Source: Nectonema munidae (taxonomy: Eukaryota > Nematomorpha > Nectonematoida > Nectonematidae). From it: DNA of 64,000 nt. Positions 22,775 to 34,466 of this stretch are shown in pieces. The stretch is taken from contig JAUIRK010000855.1 in the NCBI GenBank assembly GCA_030549495.1, positions 1,157,501 to 1,221,500 of the forward strand, read 5' to 3'. Position numbers and translations under genes: made by a program. Position 1 is the stretch's first letter. Each line of letters begins with the position of its first letter. A model generated the notes under the pieces. That model was not told where the DNA came from. It did not search any database and saw nothing but the letters and a program-made list of their open reading frames with translations.

Positions 22775-23546
22775 TTACAACCTCTTTGCAATTCCATTAT
22801 TCGAATGAATCCACCGAAGAACTTCATAATGCTTCTTCCCCTTGTTTTTTGCATAAGAATTCACCAAAGGCACGCCAAAGATTTCAGCGATGTTATTACT
22901 TGAAACAAATAGCAGGCATTCTCTCTTCATGGTTTTAATGCCGGTAGCATCTCTCCATCCCAACGGAGATTTGCTAAGTTTGATGCTATCCAAGACTCTA
23001 TTATTTTGCTTGCGACTTTTCCTATGACTTCAAGCTTATATTTATAAGCCTGGGTAGGATGAATATTTAATTTGTTTGCAACACCCACACACGCTTCTAA
23101 TAAGGATTGAAAAATAGCAGAAGTTGTTGTGGATGAAACATTGTTTCTAGGTAACGTGAAAAATATTCTTTCATTTTGAATATCATTCGGTAAAAATATA
23201 TTAGCTCCAATTTTCCTACATCTTTTATGAGATCTTTTGTACATATCTTGTCTATTTTCATCTTTCAAACTTTCTTCATCATAACTTCTTTCTAAACTTT
23301 TTTCCATCTATTGCTTCAATTTTTATTTGCATTTTATTTTTCTTTTGAAGTATATTAAAAAATTTGGTATATGAATAATTCCATATGAAGCCTCTTTTCA
23401 AAAACAAATATCATCATCAATTGCTTTTTTTCTTCAAAATCAGCTTTTCTATAAATTTCATATCTTTCAGCCTTTTCAAAACATTCCTTGGCCAAAAAGG
23501 AATTTGATTGTTTTATTTGAGCATATTCGGGTGAAAAATGAAACAT
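22775..23546 (-). mobile_element. Decayed gene of a repeated uncharacterised family, probably a transposase
   Basis: Three minus-strand frames lie in order. 23,546-23,355 reads FHFSPEYAQIKQSNSFLAKE. 23,307-22,927 holds the signature region HPTQAYKYKLEVIGKVASKI and LANLRWDGEMLPALKP. 22,993-22,775 continues with CLLFVSSNNIAEIFGVPLV and the segment ending in a Trp-Ile motif. The WDGK.LP.L then ...QLLGVP order is what I know from multi-copy uncharacterised genes of arthropods and cnidarians. It may be distantly related to the element at 14,987-16,656. The gene is broken and no terminal repeats were found. Confidence 0.5.
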
Positions 23547-23549
23547 TTT

Positions 23550-24190
23550 TGGTAAATTTTGTTATTAGCTATTGTATGTATGTTTGCTTTTTGATAGTTC
23601 TTTTTTATTTCTTCAACCAGCATTTTTGAACTGAGCACACTAATCTTTGATTGTTTCGAAGAATCTTCATTTCTTATCTTATTCATATGAGCAAAATAAA
23701 ACTTGTGAGAACACAGGAAGTTTACAGCCTTTAGCGTTCAGGTACAGGAAAATCATTTAACAAAAAAACACATTCTTATAATTTCGAGTTGTAGAAGGCA
23801 TAAAAAACAGAACAATTTTGTAAAAAAGAGGAATTTGAAAAATTAAGAATATATATCATTTATACTTTAATGTTTATGTGAAAAATATAAATCAACTAAT
23901 TTTCCATTTGAAAACTTGAGAAAATACAAATTAAAAATTAACGCCATCTACAACAATTTTTTCATTTGAAATCTGGTAATTTTAAGGTAAAATTTCAAAA
24001 TACCTTTTTTACGACTAATACCAAAAGAATTTCAAAAATGCTTGGGTCACACCCTAGAGAGAGGGGAGGGTAAGGGAGGGGTGGAATCAATAGTTGACAG
24101 AAGATGATATGGGATGCGATGACAAATTCTTATATAAAGAGTATCAATAAAGCGCCATATAAAAAGATGTAATGATTTATTTGAAACTAA
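23550..24190. other. AT-rich spacer, no gene seen
   Basis: Contains a GGGAGGGTAAGGGAGGGG patch near 24,062-24,082 with four G-runs, but no gene. Confidence 0.4.
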
Positions 24191-24193
24191 ATC

Positions 24194-24266
24194 TTACTCT
24201 GTCTTGCGTTGCGTGAAGGGTATGTAGTTGTCAATGTCGTATTTCAAGTAATATTCATACATTTTC
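24194..24266 (-). CDS. Probable terminal exon of an unknown gene
   Basis: Strong acceptor TTTTTCTCTGTTTTAAG is followed by 24 codons reading KMYEYYLKYDIDNYIPFTQR, KTE and a stop. A minus-strand AATAAA (plus TTTATT at 24,176-24,181) lies about a dozen bases beyond the stop. The exon starts in phase 2. The frame is also open upstream through the acceptor, so intron retention cannot be excluded. Family not recognised. Confidence 0.4.
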
Positions 24267-24635
24267 CTTAAAACAGAGAAAAATTTAAAGCACCAGGAGT
24301 AAGTACAAAAAAGTCGTTCTTTTAAAGAAAATACGCCCCTACCATCTTTCCTTTGGCTCAGAACGAGAAATCTGAAGAGTTTATTGGTCAGCTTTCTTTT
24401 AAAACGGGGTTTTCCATTTTTTAATTTGAAATTAAAGCACACGATTTTCATTTTTGGGCACTGATGCTATACTCGTCCTCAAAGGAAAAAAAAATTAAAA
24501 AAAAATTTGAAAAGTGTTGAGAAAATTTAATTGATTATAAATTTACACCTTCATTTAAATGATAATAATTGTTTGAATTTTTTTTTAATTATTTTAAAAA
24601 GCCTACTCCAAAAATTGGTTAAAAAGAGATAAGAT

Positions 24636-24900
24636 TTTTTTTTTTTTAAAAAAATTTTTTTTTTTAAATTTTTTTTTTTTTTTTAAAAAAAAAAAATATA
24701 TTTTTTGTTTATAATGAGGATGGGATATTGGCTGTTTTGTTATGAGGAAAAGGGGGGCTTTTTTTTTTTTTTTTTTATTTTTTTTTTTTTTTTTTTATTT
24801 TTTTTTTTTTTAAAATTTTTTTTTTTTTTTATTTTTTTTTTTTTTTTTATTAAAAAAAAAAAAAATTTTGGGGGGGGAAAAAAAAAAAAAAAAAAAAATT
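24636..24900. repeat. Homopolymer-rich low-complexity tract
   Basis: Long runs of T and A interrupted by a poly-G run. Frames across it read as poly-Phe and poly-Lys and are not genes. Such tracts are also typical places for sequencing or assembly error. Confidence 0.85.
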
Positions 24901-25869
24901 AAAAATAATCAATGCTTTTTCATCATAAATCTTCGGGTAAAAAATTTAAACAGTGTCCGCCACAACATAAGTTACCTTTTGTCTAGTCAGGATTTTGCAA
25001 CCCTTTTACCTTCGTGGAACCCTACACGAAAATATCATTTTTTTAATATTTTTATCACAATGTTTGGAATTGAAGGAAAAGAGAATTAGATTCAAGATAA
25101 AAAAAAACGTATATTCTATCAAACGAAAAAAAATGAATAAAAAATTTGCTTAAATTTGATCATTCTAAAAATCTAGGAAAAAAATAAATGAAAAAATCAA
25201 TATTTCGATGGATATTCTCTAAATCAGCGATCTCGAACCGGCGGTCCGCTAAAAAATTTTGGTGGTCCGCAAGAAAATCGGAAAATTTATAGAGTAACAA
25301 GTATTTTGAGATTTCGTTTTTGTTAATATCTAAAGTCTAAACCGTAAATGTTAACATTTTTTTATCTTAATAATTTCTGTACTCAGATAATTTTGTTTTC
25401 TTATTACTACATAAATATTTTTTATATTATAGAACTTAAACCTGACATTAATGTTCATTCCAACAGTTCTTCCACAAACCCCTCAACTTCTAATGCTCGC
25501 CATTTTAAACCATACTTTTACTTCCTATCTAGTCTTATTTGGTAATTCCAAGAAAGCCCCCATCTTCACATTTTCCAACTTATTTTTCTACACTGCTTTT
25601 TTTTCTTCTAAATGTTGATATTTTTTTTTACAAAAAATGGATGAGGGTGATATCTTTGTGAGGCGCCGACAACAAGCATAATCTGTTGTATCAGTTTTGA
25701 TAAAATTGTTTTGTAAAAACACAATAATATGTAATATTATTATATTACCGAATTTTTTGATCTATTACATCAGTTTTTTCAATTACGTCAGTTTTAAAAA
25801 TAAAAAAATTAAAAAAACGTAAAATAAAATTTTATTTCTCAGTGATTTCTGTGAAAGCACTGCTGATTT

Positions 25870-26268
25870 GTTTTTTCAGCTGAGACTCATAACGCACCCT
25901 TGTCCTGTCACCAAATTTTTCCATTTGCTCAAACAATTTTCAATTGGATTCAAAAATGGGCAGTATGGCCATAAAAACATTACATTAAATCCTTCAAAGC
26001 ACAGGTTTCATTATATCAATACTGTATTTTCAATATTTAGCTCAAAACATTTCAATTTCAAATCGTTAAGACACCCTTGAAATTTTTCTCCATTGATAGG
26101 GTGCTCGGGATTTTTTCTTATTTTTAAAACGGACGTATTGCAACAACGACTAGATCGAAAAACTCTGTATTTAGGCTTTCTCGGTGCAGTGCATAAATTG
26201 ATATTGTGATGTGACAATTTTGAAAATAGAACCATTAAATACTTTGATAGTATTGCACCTTTCAGCAA
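25870..26268 (-). mobile_element. Tc1/IS630-like DDE transposase fragment nested in the hAT element
   Basis: Minus-strand text PINGEKFQGCLNDLKLKCFE then LNIENTVLI fits the central part of a DDE_3 endonuclease. Downstream, near 25,990-25,870, VMFLWPYCPFLNPIENCLSKW matches the C-terminal PPYSP.LNPIE.....WK signature. It lies in opposite orientation between the hAT left end and the hAT gene. Exact ends were not resolved. Confidence 0.7.
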
Positions 26269-26526
26269 GCCCAGTTTGTTAAAATATTATTCTTCGTTTA
26301 TTTCAAGTCTCTTTCACATTTCGCACATACAGCAACTTATTTTTTATTTGAATTTTTTTCATTATTCATGTTAATAGTACAGCTTCAGTGTTATTGCTTT
26401 TTTTGCATTAATATGGCGAGGGTATTAATTTATCATTATTAATTTATATTGATAAAAATTAATTAAATTTAAATTTGATTATTTTCAGATATAAAAACTC
26501 ATAGCGAGAGAAAGAAAGCGAATATT

Positions 26527-28319
26527 TTGCATTACTTTAATAAAAGCAAAGACAAAGAGACAAATGATAGAAGGCATACCTTACTAGAGACCATAAGAAA
26601 GAACATTCTGACCGAAGGCGAAAAAAAAGTCAAAGTATCAAGAAAATACGATTCTAGCTATTTGAAATTTGGATTTATTCAAGAACGTGACAGTGAACTG
26701 GATCCACGGCCTCTATGTATTGTGTGCTATGAAAGTTTATCTAATGATGCCATGAAACCTTCAAAACTCTAAAAACACTTGCAATCAAAACACCCTGATT
26801 TAACCAAAAAATCTCTTAAATATTTTCAAAGAATTCGAGAATACATGCAAGCCCAAGTGCGTAGTTTGAAAGAAATGTTTGTTGAAGATGAGTCGTCGTT
26901 GAAGGCTTCATATCTGATAGCACTTCAAATTGCAAAAATGAAAAAGGCATACACGATAGGAGAAAAATAATTAAGTAAGCCTTGTTTGTTTCAAGCTTGT
27001 GAAGAGATTTTTTGGGAAAAGAGACCGCACAGAAATTGAAAGTAATTCGTATGTCTGCTAATACCGTTAAACGTAGAATTGAAGACATGGCTGAAGACAT
27101 TGAAAATCAAGTATTAAAAATTGCAAAAAATGCATAATTTTATTCTACTCAACTCGACGAATCAACGGATGTAAGTAACAACTAGCTCTGACATTTTTGA
27201 AACACTCAATAGCTATTTTCTGGAGCACATAAGTGAATGGAAAAAATGTATTGGAATATGTACAGACGGTGCTGCAAACATGACTGGGCATCGCTCAGGA
27301 GTTGTTGCAAAGGTCAAAAAATATTGGTCACCCAGACATTCTGTCTACACACTGCATCTGGATGTATCCATTATACATCGCGAGCAACTTGTGGGGAAAA
27401 AAATGTCGCCAGAACTACACAAAGTTTTGTCAGATGTCATTAACATGATAAATGAAATTCGTCACAAAGCACTGAATTCTCGAATATTTGAAGCACTTTG
27501 TGAAGAAATGCGCTCCCAATATACTCACCTACTTCTTCATGCTGAGGTGAGACTAACACGTCTGTTAGCACTCCGTGAAGAAATTAAATTATCTTTTCTG
27601 CAACAAAATAAGCAGAAATTTGAAGAGCTCTTGTCCGACGATGAGTGGATGGCCAAGCTTGCTTACCTGGCAGTTATAGTTTCTCCGTTGAATGAACTAA
27701 ACATATCTTTACAAGGTCAACTTAAAGACATGTTCACACTACGCGACAAAATAGATGCTTTTCAAAAGAAAATATCACTGTGGCAAAAGTGTTTGGCTGA
27801 AAAAGATCTTCAAATCTTTTCAAATTTTAATGAATATATGGGAGAGAAGGATGTCAACTGGGAAGTCGTATCCATTGCTCTTACAGTCACTTACAGTCAC
27901 TGATAAATTATTTTGCAAAGGAAGAAGATGCCAGGCGTGGCCATATGTGGCTAATAGATCCATTTGAGGCAGCAAGCATTGAAGATAGCAATTTGAGCAT
28001 GAATGAAAAAGAATGCCTGATCTAGCTATCGTGCGACGACAGTCTCAAAACTAAATTTCGTTCGTCCTTATCAAGACCTCATTTTTGGTTCTCGATAAAA
28101 AGTGAATAGACATCATTCAGTGAAAAGGCCATGAAAATTTTGGCGCACTTTTCGACAACATATTCTTGTGAAAAGACATTTTCATCTGTCACAGCAATTA
28201 AGAAGAATAGGTATCGATCTCGGATTGAAATAAAATCAGCTCTGCGCATTGCACTAATGTCATTGGAGCCAAATATCTTCCACCTCATATCAAAGAAGCA
28301 GAAACAAATATCACACTAA
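26527..28319 (+). pseudogene. hAT transposase gene of the element at 25.2-28.55 kb
   Basis: The order of pieces follows the ZBED5-like transposase. First is a BED-like zinc-finger part (PRPLCIVCYESLSNDAMKPS...LQSKHP), then SSLKASYLIALQIAKMKKAY. Next come LDESTDVSN near 27,160 and CTDGAANMTGHRSGVVAKV near 27,250-27,310. The long frame 27,280-27,903 holds WMAKLAYLAVIVSPLNELNI. The C-terminal dimerisation segment is FSTTYSCEKTFSSVTAIKKN at 28,131-28,319. At least five breaks separate these parts, so it makes no transposase, but the protein is still readable throughout. Confidence 0.85.
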
Positions 28320-28623
28320 AAATTTGGTATGCCTTACTTAACTTTGAATTTTCAATATCTTCTATAATAATTAAATTACATCTCTGTTATAATTAATAGA
28401 TATAATTAATAGTTATAATAAAAGTTAACTTATTGTTGTTATTATTATAAAAGAGTATTTAATGTTTTTAAGTTATAAAAATTCAAGTGGTCCGCCAAAT
28501 TAAAAATTATACAACTACTGGTCCATGAATTTGAAAGGTTGGCGACCGCTGCTCTACATAAGGTTTTACTATTCTAAATTTTTTTGTTGCCAAAAGTGTA
28601 TCCAAGAGAAGAAGAATAACCTT

Positions 28624-28722
28624 TCATAGCTGGACAGATGGTAAGGATAGGCACAATCGAGAATCGAACCGAGACCATCTGGTTAGAGATCCCACACTCC
28701 CACTGCTAGGCCATCTGCTGAC
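28624..28722 (-). repeat. tRNA-derived SINE, family 2, copy B
   Basis: On the minus strand it starts GTCAGCAGATGGCCTAGCAG (A-box region), has the B-box CGGTTCGATTCTC, and ends ACCATCTGTCCAGCTATG. It matches the copy at 21,709-21,803 throughout. Confidence 0.78.
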
Positions 28723-28729
28723 AATTTAA

Positions 28730-30280
28730 AAGCTAGTATTAAAATGTTTTCATCCAAAACGAAACATCTAAAAAGGTGATAGATCTTCATTGAAAGCGTT
28801 TTATCGTAAATAATCAATTTTGTCTTAAACTATTTTAGAATGTTTTGTAAAGCACGAAAAAAATATCTTTGCATTCCATAATTTGTGTCTACAATAAATG
28901 CCGTGATAATAAAATAAAAGCGTTCTCTTATCTTGCTCATTCTCGCGGAACATTTTTATAGCTTTTACAGACTCCTACAGTTCCGGTGAACACCGCTTAA
29001 GTAAGGCTGAACTAAATCGGTCCGCTGCTCCGACACTATATTTTTCATTTTATGTCCACGTGTAACAAAATTAAAGTTAAAAAAGAATTTCAACTACAAT
29101 TTTATTATTATCATTAAAATTGATCAATACATCAATTAATCACTGCTAGTTAAATATTCAGTCAAATTAGTTAAATCACTGTAAGTTGAATATTTATTCA
29201 TTTGGTTTGCTTCCTCAAAAGATATATATTAATTAAACATATTATATAGTTTATTCGTTTTCATTTACTTAGTTAAATATTTATTTCCTTGGCCAGCTTT
29301 GCCATATGGGCGCGTGAAAAAATTTAGGGACGCGTGGAGGCAGATAAGATAACAGAACTTTTTTGGTATCATAATTAATTTTCTTGGACAGGCGACATAT
29401 GTTTTATGAGGAGGGGTAGGAAAGACAGAGGGGGGGGGGGGGTAGGGAGTGGGGAGTAAACTAGTAGTCTGTCTCCTCTTGGTTACGCCTAAGAGTAGTA
29501 GTCCAAGTTCAAGAACGTGTTCTACGGGAGAGGGTGTTTGGGATGAAGACAAAGAAAAATGTATTTAAAAGACAGACAATAAAAATAAATATTTGGCATA
29601 AAGGCAAAATAGAACTGAACAAATTAATTCTAGTTTTTGAAGGCATTCAAGAAGTCAGCCATGTGCAAATTTGGATTAATTTTTTTTATATAAGATATAT
29701 TTATAAGCACAACAATTTATACTAAATTTTTTTTATCTGATCCATCTTATCAAAGAGTCTAATCCTTCTTCAAAAATAATGCTTAAACTTTCTTTCTAGG
29801 AAAAATGATTTGAAGTTTTTTGTCTAAAGAAAAATTCAACAGGGAATTTTTTAATATTATGCAAATGAACATTTTGCTAAAAACGTTAAAAAATACAGTA
29901 TTAATTAAATTTCAATTTTTTGCACTTTAAAATCAAAATTTTTAAGTAGATTGTAAAAATAATTTTATTCTTCTCGACAACCTCTTCCCCAGAAAAAACT
30001 CTTTGATCGAAGAAAAGGCAAAGATCAATAAAAGCGATGTCAAGTTTTTAATTGCATTCAATGGAAATCCAATAAAGTCCTTTGCCTCATCTGGTACTTT
30101 ACGCAGGTTAAAATACGTAATTTGATTTAACTTATTGAAACGGACGATTGCGCTCAAAATTACGGTATGCTACGATAACTTTCTTTAAAAAATAGATTTT
30201 TTTTAGTTCTGAGCATCGCATCCAAGGGAAGCCTAATCTCCCAGAACTAGGGATACCATTTGCCAACCAAGTTCAGTTAT
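28730..30280. other. Spacer, no gene seen
   Basis: AT-rich with a poly-G run near 29,431. No exon with support was found. Confidence 0.4.
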
Positions 30281-30282
30281 AA

Positions 30283-30552
30283 ATGATACGGAAAATAAAC
30301 GAAACTACAATAAATATAAGTTTTCGGTACAATTTCGATCTTGTCCAGTTTTTAAACGAACTTCCGAGTTATAAATACATTTATGAAGTTGAAACGCGTT
30401 CTTTGAGTGGAAGCATATTCGAGACATTTAGCATACATTTGCTTCCAGTACTATACTTTGCAAATTCGCATCACCTTCAGAAGGTAGGACTTTCAGAAAA
30501 GTTCAGACTAGCATGCCACAGAGTGCAACCAAACCCTCGCCATCACAATTAA
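30283..30552 (+). CDS. Coding-like ORF or exon, unknown
   Basis: An 89-codon frame begins MIRKINETTINISFRYNFDL and continues VQFLNELPSYKYIYEVETR. Its composition is more balanced than the surroundings. A donor-like AAG|GTAGGA occurs after codon 68. The stretch faintly recalls the HARP repeat of SMARCAL1-type helicases, but too few residues agree to claim it. It could equally be a chance ORF. Confidence 0.25.
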   Translation: MIRKINETTINISFRYNFDLVQFLNELPSYKYIYEVETRSLSGSIFETFSIHLLPVLYFANSHHLQKVGLSEKFRLACHRVQPNPRHHN

Positions 30553-30899
30553 TTTCGTGAATAAGAAAGAAATTTCGATAAATTAGTGCTCTTTTTTCCG
30601 GTCAAGATCAGAAGAAGCTCAAAAGCTCTAAACAAATTGACCTTATCTACGTTATATATGTCAAGAATATGATTTATACGCATACAGCATATTATTATTC
30701 ATGCTGTATTAATAAATTATGAAACGAAATCAGGTCAAATTTTTAAAGGAATATAAGATTATTAAGTCACACAACATACGTGCTCATCAACAATCAATCA
30801 CGATGCTCTATCATGGCATTCTTCTGATAATAATAATAAAAAAAAAAGAGCATAATCATATTCTGAAAGAACTTACTTCAAATGCTGAGAAGCTCTTCT

Positions 30900-31930
30900 C
30901 GTCTCTCACTCTGCCACTTTTGTTATCTATCGCAGCGATGGAAAGCCAAAAGTGTTCCTTCTCACACTTTCCAGGCAACCAACCAACCAACCAACTCTGC
31001 CTACCTACAAGAATGTGAAAAGTGAGTAGTATTTTATAATATACATAGTATACTTATTGCTGCTGCTATTGTGTGTGTGTGTGTGTGTATGAACACCACT
31101 TTATCTGAAATTAATTTTCCTATAATTTCTCTCTCTTTTTCCTTGAGGAGGGGATGTGTATGATGCCTCGCCTGCTTCTCTTTCTGACTTTCTAGCAACC
31201 AACCAAGTCTTCTTCTTCTTCTTCTTCCTTCTATCTTTCCATGCCACATGAACACATATCATCATCATCATCATCCCTGCAATTAAAGTGGTGATGTCAA
31301 CGATGGATGACGAAATTAGAGGTAGGTGGTCTACTGCGATTCAAGGAGAGAGAGCGAGAGAATTCTTCTTCCTCCTCATTCTCCAGCTTGGACGGAAACC
31401 ATTATTGTCTTCTCGAAATGGATGTTTGAAAGAGAGAAAGAGACTTGTGCAAGGAAGGCGCAAGCAAAGCAAAATGCTCACTCATTTTGACATTATTATT
31501 ATTATTCCCTCCGCTTACACATCGCAAGGATGAGAGACTTTTCAAGCGCTCCTTGACTGATTCACGATCGCACTTTGATTCAGACTTTTGCCTTGAGTTT
31601 TTCAGAATTTATTTCATGAGTGCAGGATTCGTAAGCGTGAGGAATTCTATCACTGCAGAACGACGTAGGTACCCATCATCATTCACGTCTCAAGAATTTT
31701 ACTTGGAAGATGAAAATTCTTCGAAACACCATAAAAAGTGAAATTACATGCAGATTGCATGTGTTTGTGTGTGTGGGTGTGCTCGTCTGTGGGCATGGAA
31801 ACAGGTTTGTGAGCTTTGTGGTATTCACAAAACAAACAACTTCTCCCCCTACAGCACTCTTTTTTGGTATTAGCAGAGTTTACTCATTCACCCGTAAAGT
31901 TCGTTCCTTTGTTACGGCTAAATTTTAAAG
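30900..31930 (+). other. Simple-repeat-rich, less AT-rich island; possible promoter or 5' exon region
   Basis: This kilobase contains (CAAC)n at about 30,977, (TG)n at 31,070-31,088, (TTC)n at 31,209-31,226, (ATC)n at 31,258-31,276, and runs of GAGA/CTCT. A short Met-initiated frame MSTMDDEIR ends at a good donor AGAG|GTAGGT near 31,320 and could be a first coding exon. No matching downstream exon was identified, so this is only a suggestion. Confidence 0.3.
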
Positions 31931-31934
31931 ATCT

Positions 31935-33095
31935 GCTAAGAGTTTAAAAAATAACCGATTTTAAAATTTAGTCAAAATTGAAATCTATGAACGCTACGAT
32001 ACAAAAATGTTTACATCAATACATTGACTTTTGATATCTCATTTAGCCGGAAGCTTTGATTCACATAATTGCCAATTTTTTAAGTTTTTTTTATCATTTT
32101 TTTATTTGCTAATACAAATAAGATTGTATAAGCAGCACGATTTGTCAATCCTTTATTTATTTTTACTTATAAAGCTTCAGTACACTATTGGGTCTGTCGA
32201 AATCAAAAAGTTGACTACGTTACTGTGCGGCAGACCTGGTCTCATTCAGAGCTACACGACATTTTTTACTAGAGTTGAATAAGTTAATAAAAATTTTTAA
32301 AAGACAACTCTGATATAAATAAAATCCAATTGTTTTTGTATCTTCTTCCATTCTATAATTGATTTAACACTTTTCTTGACAAAATTTTGGAGTATAAGTA
32401 TATTTTGCTAAAAATAATAACAGATTCACCACTCTGCAAAGAAACCGTTTTACTTCACAAATCGGATAAAAAGGAAACTTTGTAAATTTCAACTTTATAC
32501 ATTTAAATTTTATCTATTGAAATAATTAATAAATAAATATAGGGAAATAATGATAGTTAATCATTTTTTTATTTTAGTTTTAAAAAACTTTTTTGCCCTG
32601 ACACCATTCTACTTCTTTCCAATTTCTACATTGTTTATCATTTTTAAAGTTTACTTTAAGGTAAGTTAGCATTTTCAAAACTACAATTAAGTTCGGGTTG
32701 ATTTTGTTCTGTCATAAACAAATATTTCACTAGGTGATCAATAGGGTTATCGATAAGTTAAATATGAAAAATATCATTTTTAATTAACTATCGGACTAAT
32801 TATAATTAGTAATTAACAAATTGATGTTATGCCTACATTTTGAAGTGAGATAAAAAACCTTGAGTTTGGTAGTTTTACCTCAAAAGCTAGAATAAAGAGT
32901 TAGCTATAATTTTTTTTATAAAAAGTCATAAGATTTAGTTTATTTTATTGTAAAAAGAACAATAAATTAGATCCATTTTTTCATTAATCATTCAGTTAAT
33001 TTCTCAAGTAATCTTAGTGGATTGGAACAGTTTTTTTAAGAAAAAAATCCAAAATATAATACCATAAAAAAACGACTGTTCCTCAATCACACAAA
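31935..33095. other. AT-rich spacer, no gene seen
   Basis: No supported exon or repeat. Confidence 0.4.
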
Positions 33096-33101
33096 TTTGT
33101 T

Positions 33102-33259
33102 GGACTTTTTATTTTGACCGTGGGCATTTCTTGACCGGATGCCGTCAACTAGATGGCATCAGAAAAAAAGAAGAAATCTTATTTCGGCTACATCAGTAAT
33201 CGAACCCGAGATCTTTGGAATGAAATCTCAGAGGTCTAACCACCGTGCCACCGGTGTTC
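33102..33259 (-). repeat. tRNA-derived SINE, family 1, copy A
   Basis: On the minus strand it starts CCGGTGGCACGGTGGTTAGA (A-box), has the B-box CGGGTTCGATTACTG, then GATGCCATCTAGTTGACGGC and a CGGTCAAGAAATGC tail ending in an A-rich 3' end. It aligns over its whole length with the copy at 58,488-58,650. Confidence 0.82.
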
Positions 33260-33799
33260 AAAAGTATACCACCTTAGTTTTAAAAAAAGTATGCATAGAG
33301 ATCGATGTAGGAAAGAAATGAAAAAGACTGGAGTATGAAACTTAAATAAGTTTTTCAAATTGAAAAAGTAAATGTCGGTTGCCACACAAAATGCTTTGAA
33401 TGAGTTGTATCGATTCATAATAATGATGTGTTTTTCGTTTTACTTAGTGAACGAAAAATGTTGTTATGCAGTTTGATAAATTTGTCAGTAGTACATGATG
33501 ATTTATCTCTGGTCCTGTTTCACATTAATTTATTATCATAACATACGTAGTCTTTCTTGTTGTTGGCCGGGCCACAGATTCCGCAATCTCATCTTATGAG
33601 AATAATCTGTCAGCCAATTAAAAGCAATATCTACTTGGGACTGGTTTGGAATTTCCTTTTCAGGGTAACTTTATTAAATCCTTTAGATCCAATTTTTTAA
33701 GAAAGTCTTAGGCCCGTCCTTTGAAAATGAACCTGGTGGAGTGAGTCGATTGATGATATTAATTTTTATACAATTTATTATGATTTTTTCTTTTCACAA

Positions 33800-33916
33800 T
33801 ATCTTCCTAAATTGACCCAAAACAGAACAGTAATGAAGTGTCATGACTGCCAAAAGCCCATATGTGCTCAATGTCTTGAGAAGATCTGCATAATATGTGG
33901 AGATAATTTTAAATAG
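33800..33916 (+). mobile_element. Cys-rich C-terminus resembling piggyBac transposases
   Basis: The frame KCHDCQKPICAQCLEKICII followed by CGDNFK and a stop has three CXXC pairs spaced like the C-terminal zinc-binding domain of piggyBac transposases. The upstream 300 bp is too decayed to confirm the catalytic domain, and no TTAA-flanked ends were found. Confidence 0.3.
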
Positions 33917-33919
33917 ATT

Positions 33920-34466
33920 TATCTTCCAACTTTTGTGTTGTAAATAATAATAAATCAATAAATCGATTTATAATACTTATCTCTAAATATGTATTAAATA
34001 TTTATTTCTTTGAATCAAAATTTTGAAATGTGTTAACATAAGATGGGGTATTATAGCACGTGCTCGCGCTAAGCAAAATTTTTAGAGAGGGGGGGGGGCT
34101 TGATTGGAGCGCTAATTTTTGAACTATCAGATTAATCTGCCTCAAGGCGAAAAGAAAACATATGATGTATTTGTCAAGCCATATCTATACACATTACATT
34201 TTTATGAAAGAAATTATTATGAATGCTAGATGTTTGTCATATTTTTTTAAGGTAATGAAAATTTTTTTACGGGAACTTGAGAAATAGTTGGGGGAGGGGG
34301 GGCTTGTGCACCAAAATTTAATAGGTAGCGCGGGCTCTGGGTATGGCACTCCCAAACGAACGAGCTGAAGAGCCCTTCTGAAGATTTCAACCAGAAATTT
34401 CTGAGATTCATAAGAATTGCAAATTTTAGATCAAGATCTCCTTCTATTCAGTCTATGATGTTTGCG
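33920..34466. other. Spacer with poly-G runs
   Basis: Two G-rich patches (near 34,088 and 34,290-34,303) and a pair of words containing TAGCGCG stand here. They might be ends of a decayed element, but no clear inverted repeat could be drawn. Confidence 0.35.

Larger units (their letters stand above)
25225..28551 (+). mobile_element. hAT transposon with both ends and target-site duplication
   Basis: The 3.3-kb element starts CAGCGATCTCGAACC and ends with the reverse complement of CAGCGGTCGCCAACC, typical ZBED5/Charlie-type hAT termini. It is flanked by CTCTAAAT (25,217-25,224) and CTCTACAT (28,552-28,559), an 8-bp duplication with one mismatch. It carries a hAT transposase on the plus strand, now broken by several stops and frameshifts, and an inserted Tc1/IS630-like piece near its left end. 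Confidence 0.9.

Noticed and set aside
24705-24902. Poly-Phe/Lys ORFs
   Set aside because: Homopolymer artefacts.
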